Positions 6,518-8,777 of a stretch of DNA of 8,777 bases are shown piece after piece. The notes beneath the pieces were generated by a model that was not told the DNA's origin, searched no databases, and was given only the letters and a program-made list of their open reading frames with translations. Numbering within the stretch: position 1 is the stretch's first letter; every line of letters begins with the position of its first letter. A program made the position numbers and the translations under genes. This stretch comes from Candidatus Omnitrophota bacterium (lineage in GTDB: Bacteria; Omnitrophota; Gorgyraeia; Gygaellales; Profunditerraquicolaceae): assembly GCA_030018895.1 (NCBI GenBank), contig JASEHM010000026.1, forward strand, positions 1 to 8,777, in the 5' to 3' direction.

Positions 6518-6666
6518 TGTCCAAATTAGACGTTACTTATCGACGCGAAATGTATTTTGAGATATCAAATTTGCTATACCCGCGAAAGCGGGTATCCAGA
6601 TTTTTTCTCGTCGTGGATTCCCGCTTAAAGATTGCGGGAATGACACTCTAGCAACTAATTTGGACA
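6518..6666. mobile_element. Intergenic repeat element A, intact copy between argB and argD
   Basis: The 12-bp inverted ends TGTCCAAATTAG (6518-6529) and CTAATTTGGACA (6655-6666) enclose two hairpins. One is ATACCCGC-GAAA-GCGGGTAT (6576-6595); the other is ATTCCCGC (6617-6624) with GCGGGAAT (6634-6641). Bases 6597-6675 are nearly identical to the interrupted copy at the window start. The match continues past the inverted repeat by about 9 bases (GCAATGATT), so the true right end may lie at about 6675. No target duplication is evident at either edge, so calling it mobile is inference from its structure and copy number. The rest of the 203-base gap, 6498-6517 and 6676-6700, holds nothing I recognise. 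Confidence 0.65.
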
Positions 6667-6700
6667 GCAATGATTTAACCTATTTAATCCATTGACGGGC

Positions 6701-7555
6701 CTAACGGATTATCTCCGTGCCAATCCCTTGATCCGTAAATATTTCAAGAAGCAAGGCATGGGGAATCCGCGCATCTATAATATGCGTTTTTCCAGCGCCA
6801 TTGTCAAGCGCATCAAAGCATGCTCTAACCTTTGGAATCATGCCTTCCTGTATTACATTATTTTCTATTAAACCCTTTGCCTCTTTTTCAGTTAAAGTTG
6901 ACAAAAAAGAAAGTGGATCTTCGGGATTACGCATAATGCCTTGGACATTGGTCAATAAAACTAATTTTTCTGCCTTTAAGGATATGGCTATCCTTGAGGC
7001 CGATTCATCTGCATTAACATTATAGGTTTTTCTATCCCTCCCAATCCCCATCGGCAAAACAACCGGGATTCTATCATTTTTTATTTCCTCTAATATAGGG
7101 TTGCTATCTATACCTATAATATGCCCTACTAAACACAGATCAATCTTGGCTTTTTTCTTTTCAACCTGAATTATATTTTTATCTTTACCGTTTAAGCCTA
7201 TAGCAGAAACGCCGAATTCATCTATCTCTTTAACGATAATGTCATTAAGCTCCTTTAGCTCTTCTTCAACCATCTTAAGCGTTGCTTCATCTGTGACTCG
7301 CATCCCGTCTACAAATTCGGTCTTTACTCCTTCAGAACGCATGCGTTCACTGATATTCGGGCCGCCGCCATGCACCAGCACCGGCTTTAAACCCATCAAA
7401 CTTAAAAAAACAATATCCTCTAAAACACCCTTCCTGATTTTTTCATCGCCTAATATACTGCCGCCGTATTTTATAACTATTATTTTCTTGCGGAAGTTTT
7501 TAACATAAGGAAGCGCCTCAATTAAAACATTTGCCTTTTTTATTGCCTCTTCCAT
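6701..7555 (-). CDS. argB: Acetylglutamate kinase, probably arginine-sensitive
   Basis: ArgB phosphorylates N-acetylglutamate with ATP, the second step and the usual control point of the pathway; it belongs to the amino acid kinase family. The 284-residue protein shows KYGGS (29-33) with the catalytic lysine K29, the substrate-binding HGGGP (62-66), YNVNADESASRIA (178-190), LLTNVQGI (200-207), and GMIPKV (238-243). A helical N-terminal extension precedes the kinase fold (about residues 1-22). The C-terminus reads PHALLLEIFTDQGIGT (265-280). Both traits are features of hexameric, arginine-inhibited NAGKs such as those of Thermotoga and Pseudomonas, unlike the E. coli dimer, so feedback inhibition by arginine is inferred. 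Its ATG at 7555 has a strong Shine-Dalgarno site and lies 11 bases after argJ. Confidence 0.97.
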   Translation of the reverse strand: MEEAIKKANVLIEALPYVKNFRKKIIVIKYGGSILGDEKIRKGVLEDIVFLSLMGLKPVLVHGGGPNISERMRSEGVKTEFVDGMRVTDEATLKMVEEELKELNDIIVKEIDEFGVSAIGLNGKDKNIIQVEKKKAKIDLCLVGHIIGIDSNPILEEIKNDRIPVVLPMGIGRDRKTYNVNADESASRIAISLKAEKLVLLTNVQGIMRNPEDPLSFLSTLTEKEAKGLIENNVIQEGMIPKVRACFDALDNGAGKTHIIDARIPHALLLEIFTDQGIGTEIIR

Positions 7556-7560
7556 TCTTT

Positions 7561-7566
7561 CCTCTC
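7561..7566 (-). promoter_or_regulatory. Ribosome binding site of argB
   Basis: GAGAGG on the minus strand is followed by the 5-base spacer AAAGA and the ATG at 7555. It fills the short gap directly after the argJ stop codon (7567-7569), indicating that argJ and argB are translated from one message. Confidence 0.85.
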
Positions 7567-8700
7567 TTAATTGTATTCGGCGTTTATTTTTACATATTCC
7601 GGCGTAAGATCCGAAGTATAAACCTCTGCGCAGGAATCACCCCTTTTAACAAACACATTCACAGTTATCTCTTTTTTGTTTAAAGAACTAACCTTTATCT
7701 TAACATCCCTCTCTTTTACATCTATTCCACTAGCGCCCATGCCGGCAGCAATCCTGCCGAAATTAGGATTTTCTCCGTACATGGCAGTCTTAAAAAGATT
7801 GGAATTGGCAATACTTAACGCTATCCTTCTTGCCTCAAAAAAGGTTTTTGCCTGATTTACTTTAATCCGAATGAACTTGGTTGCGCCTTCAGCATCTCTG
7901 ACAATCATCCAAGCCAATTCAAGGCAAACTAACTCTAATGCTTTTATAAATATGTCAAAATTTTTATCTATGTCTATTAAGCCATTTCCGGCAGCGCCAT
8001 TTGCCAAAAGAATTACAGTATCATTAGTGCTCATGCAACCATCAACAGTAATGCAATTAAAAGATTTTTCCACAGCAATACGTAAGGCCTTATCTTGAGC
8101 CTCTTGCGTAATATTTGCGTCAGTAAAGATAAAAGAAAGCATGGTTGCCATATCCGGCGCAATCATACCCGCGCCTTTGGCTACGCCGCAAATAGTAATC
8201 TTTTTATCTAAGCTAAATTGGATGGTAACTTCCTTAACAAATGTGTCTGTGGTCATTATCGCCTGTTTTGCCTGGCTTATATTTTTCTCTGAAAGGCCCT
8301 GAATCAAAGCAGGAATCGCATTTTTAATCTTTAACAAAGGCAGCCTCCTGCCAATAATACCTGTGGAATTTACCAAAATGCCTTCTTTTTTTACGCCTAA
8401 GGCATTGGCTAAGCTTCCGGCTGTTTCCCGCGCATCCTTTAATCCTTGCTGTCCATTAAAACAATTTGCATTGCCGCTATTTACGATTATTGCGCGAAAC
8501 TCCTTGTTTATTTTAAGGCATTGCCTGTTTAATAGAATAGGCGCAGCAGCAATTTTGTTTGTGGTAAATAAACAGGATGCCTTTGCAGGTACCTGAGAAT
8601 AGAATAACGCGAGGTCTAATTTCTCCGACTTTTTTATTCCGCAGCTAACCCCATTTGCCTTAAACCTTAAAGGAAGAATAGCCTTTTTATAAAGCCTCAT
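7567..8700 (-). CDS. argJ: Glutamate N-acetyltransferase / amino-acid acetyltransferase (ornithine acetyltransferase)
   Basis: ArgJ moves the acetyl group from N-acetylornithine to glutamate, releasing ornithine and recycling acetylglutamate; bifunctional members also use acetyl-CoA. The precursor cleaves itself before a threonine, here T186 in KGAGMIAPDMAT (175-186, counted from the ATG at 8700). Other landmarks are NSGNAN (75-80), STGIIG (112-117), TTDTF (150-154), CMSTNDT, ENPNFGRIAAGMGASG and the C-terminal SDLTPEYVKINAEY. I chose 8700 because MRLYKKAILP aligns with normal starts, giving 377 residues. ATGs at 8712 and 8772 are in frame, but the added residues (MDARFHGHDK...) are translated repeat sequence. 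No Shine-Dalgarno site is visible: a repeat end stops five bases before this ATG. Whether the enzyme is mono- or bifunctional cannot be read from sequence. argC is not in view. Confidence 0.95.
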   Translation of the reverse strand: MRLYKKAILPLRFKANGVSCGIKKSEKLDLALFYSQVPAKASCLFTTNKIAAAPILLNRQCLKINKEFRAIIVNSGNANCFNGQQGLKDARETAGSLANALGVKKEGILVNSTGIIGRRLPLLKIKNAIPALIQGLSEKNISQAKQAIMTTDTFVKEVTIQFSLDKKITICGVAKGAGMIAPDMATMLSFIFTDANITQEAQDKALRIAVEKSFNCITVDGCMSTNDTVILLANGAAGNGLIDIDKNFDIFIKALELVCLELAWMIVRDAEGATKFIRIKVNQAKTFFEARRIALSIANSNLFKTAMYGENPNFGRIAAGMGASGIDVKERDVKIKVSSLNKKEITVNVFVKRGDSCAEVYTSDLTPEYVKINAEYN

Positions 8701-8705
8701 TTTAA

Positions 8706-8777
8706 GTAACATTTCAGCTTCTGGAAGTTCTCGCCTCCCGTTTTTGTCATGCCCGTGAAAACGGGCATCCATTCTGT
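8706..8777. mobile_element. One end of a second GTAAC-ended element, upstream of argJ (partial)
   Basis: Bases 8706-8728 begin GTAACATTTCAG and match the left end of the 56-191 element at 19 of 23 positions, including the TGGAAGT inner block. Beyond it the core is different: a perfect hairpin ATGCCCGT-GAAA-ACGGGCAT (8749-8768), the same design as the hairpin at 6576-6595. The element runs off the right edge, so its far end and any duplication cannot be seen. Reading frames across it give repeat-derived peptide only. It may separate argJ from whatever lies upstream, perhaps argC. Confidence 0.7.

Noticed and set aside
6576..6606. Possible Rho-independent terminator on the plus strand (GC hairpin then six T)
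   Set aside because: No gene on the plus strand needs it. The hairpin and T run belong to repeat element A, and the T run is offset about five bases from the stem.
6498..6700. Internal promoter for argD in the 203-base gap
   Set aside because: A TTGATA-like box occurs, but no convincing -10 box lies at proper spacing, and most of the gap is repeat element.

Overview
The window is one compact, single-direction block of amino-acid biosynthesis genes, all read on the minus strand (right to left): argJ, argB, argD, argF, argG, argH, lysA. Each encoded protein carries recognisable family motifs and none is frameshifted. With argC (not visible; probably beyond the right edge) these genes would give a complete arginine pathway. 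ArgJ recycles the acetyl group, ArgB and ArgD carry the acetylated intermediates forward (with ArgC between them), ArgF makes citrulline, and ArgG and ArgH finish arginine. LysA, the last step of the diaminopimelate route to lysine, is coupled to the end of argH by a 14-base overlap.

The organism looks like an uncultured, AT-rich, Gram-negative-type bacterium. The long argJ-argB-argD-argF-argG-argH-lysA run, the protein flavour and the many small GC-rich palindromes suggest Candidatus Omnitrophota (OP3) or a neighbouring candidate phylum. That placement is inference from style, not from a marker gene.

Layout: 1-198 is a composite of small repeats after lysA; 199-1464 lysA; 1451-2833 argH; 2864-4048 argG; 4049-4120 a CTGA-rich hairpin; 4121-5038 argF; 5039-5204 a palindromic repeat; 5205-6497 argD; 6498-6700 another repeat element; 6701-7555 argB; 7567-8700 argJ; 8706-8777 one end of a further element. 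No gene-free stretch exceeds about 200 bases.

The genes are ordinary; the small repeats are not. A 136-bp non-autonomous element with inverted ends starting GTAAC sits at 56-191, flanked by a perfect 8-bp duplication and inserted inside another repeat whose uninterrupted copy lies at 6597-6675. Its GTAA ends and 8-bp duplication fit IS66-type mobilisation. The same end sequence, with a different core, abuts the argJ start. Two genes carry repeats inside their reading frames: argD has a palindromic insert of net 96 bp (32 codons) whose removal restores a canonical ArgD sequence, and lysA has a shorter palindromic tract. The last codons of argD and lysA also fall in repeat sequence. Small elements therefore appear to have shaped gene starts, gene ends and protein loops across an essential operon without breaking it.
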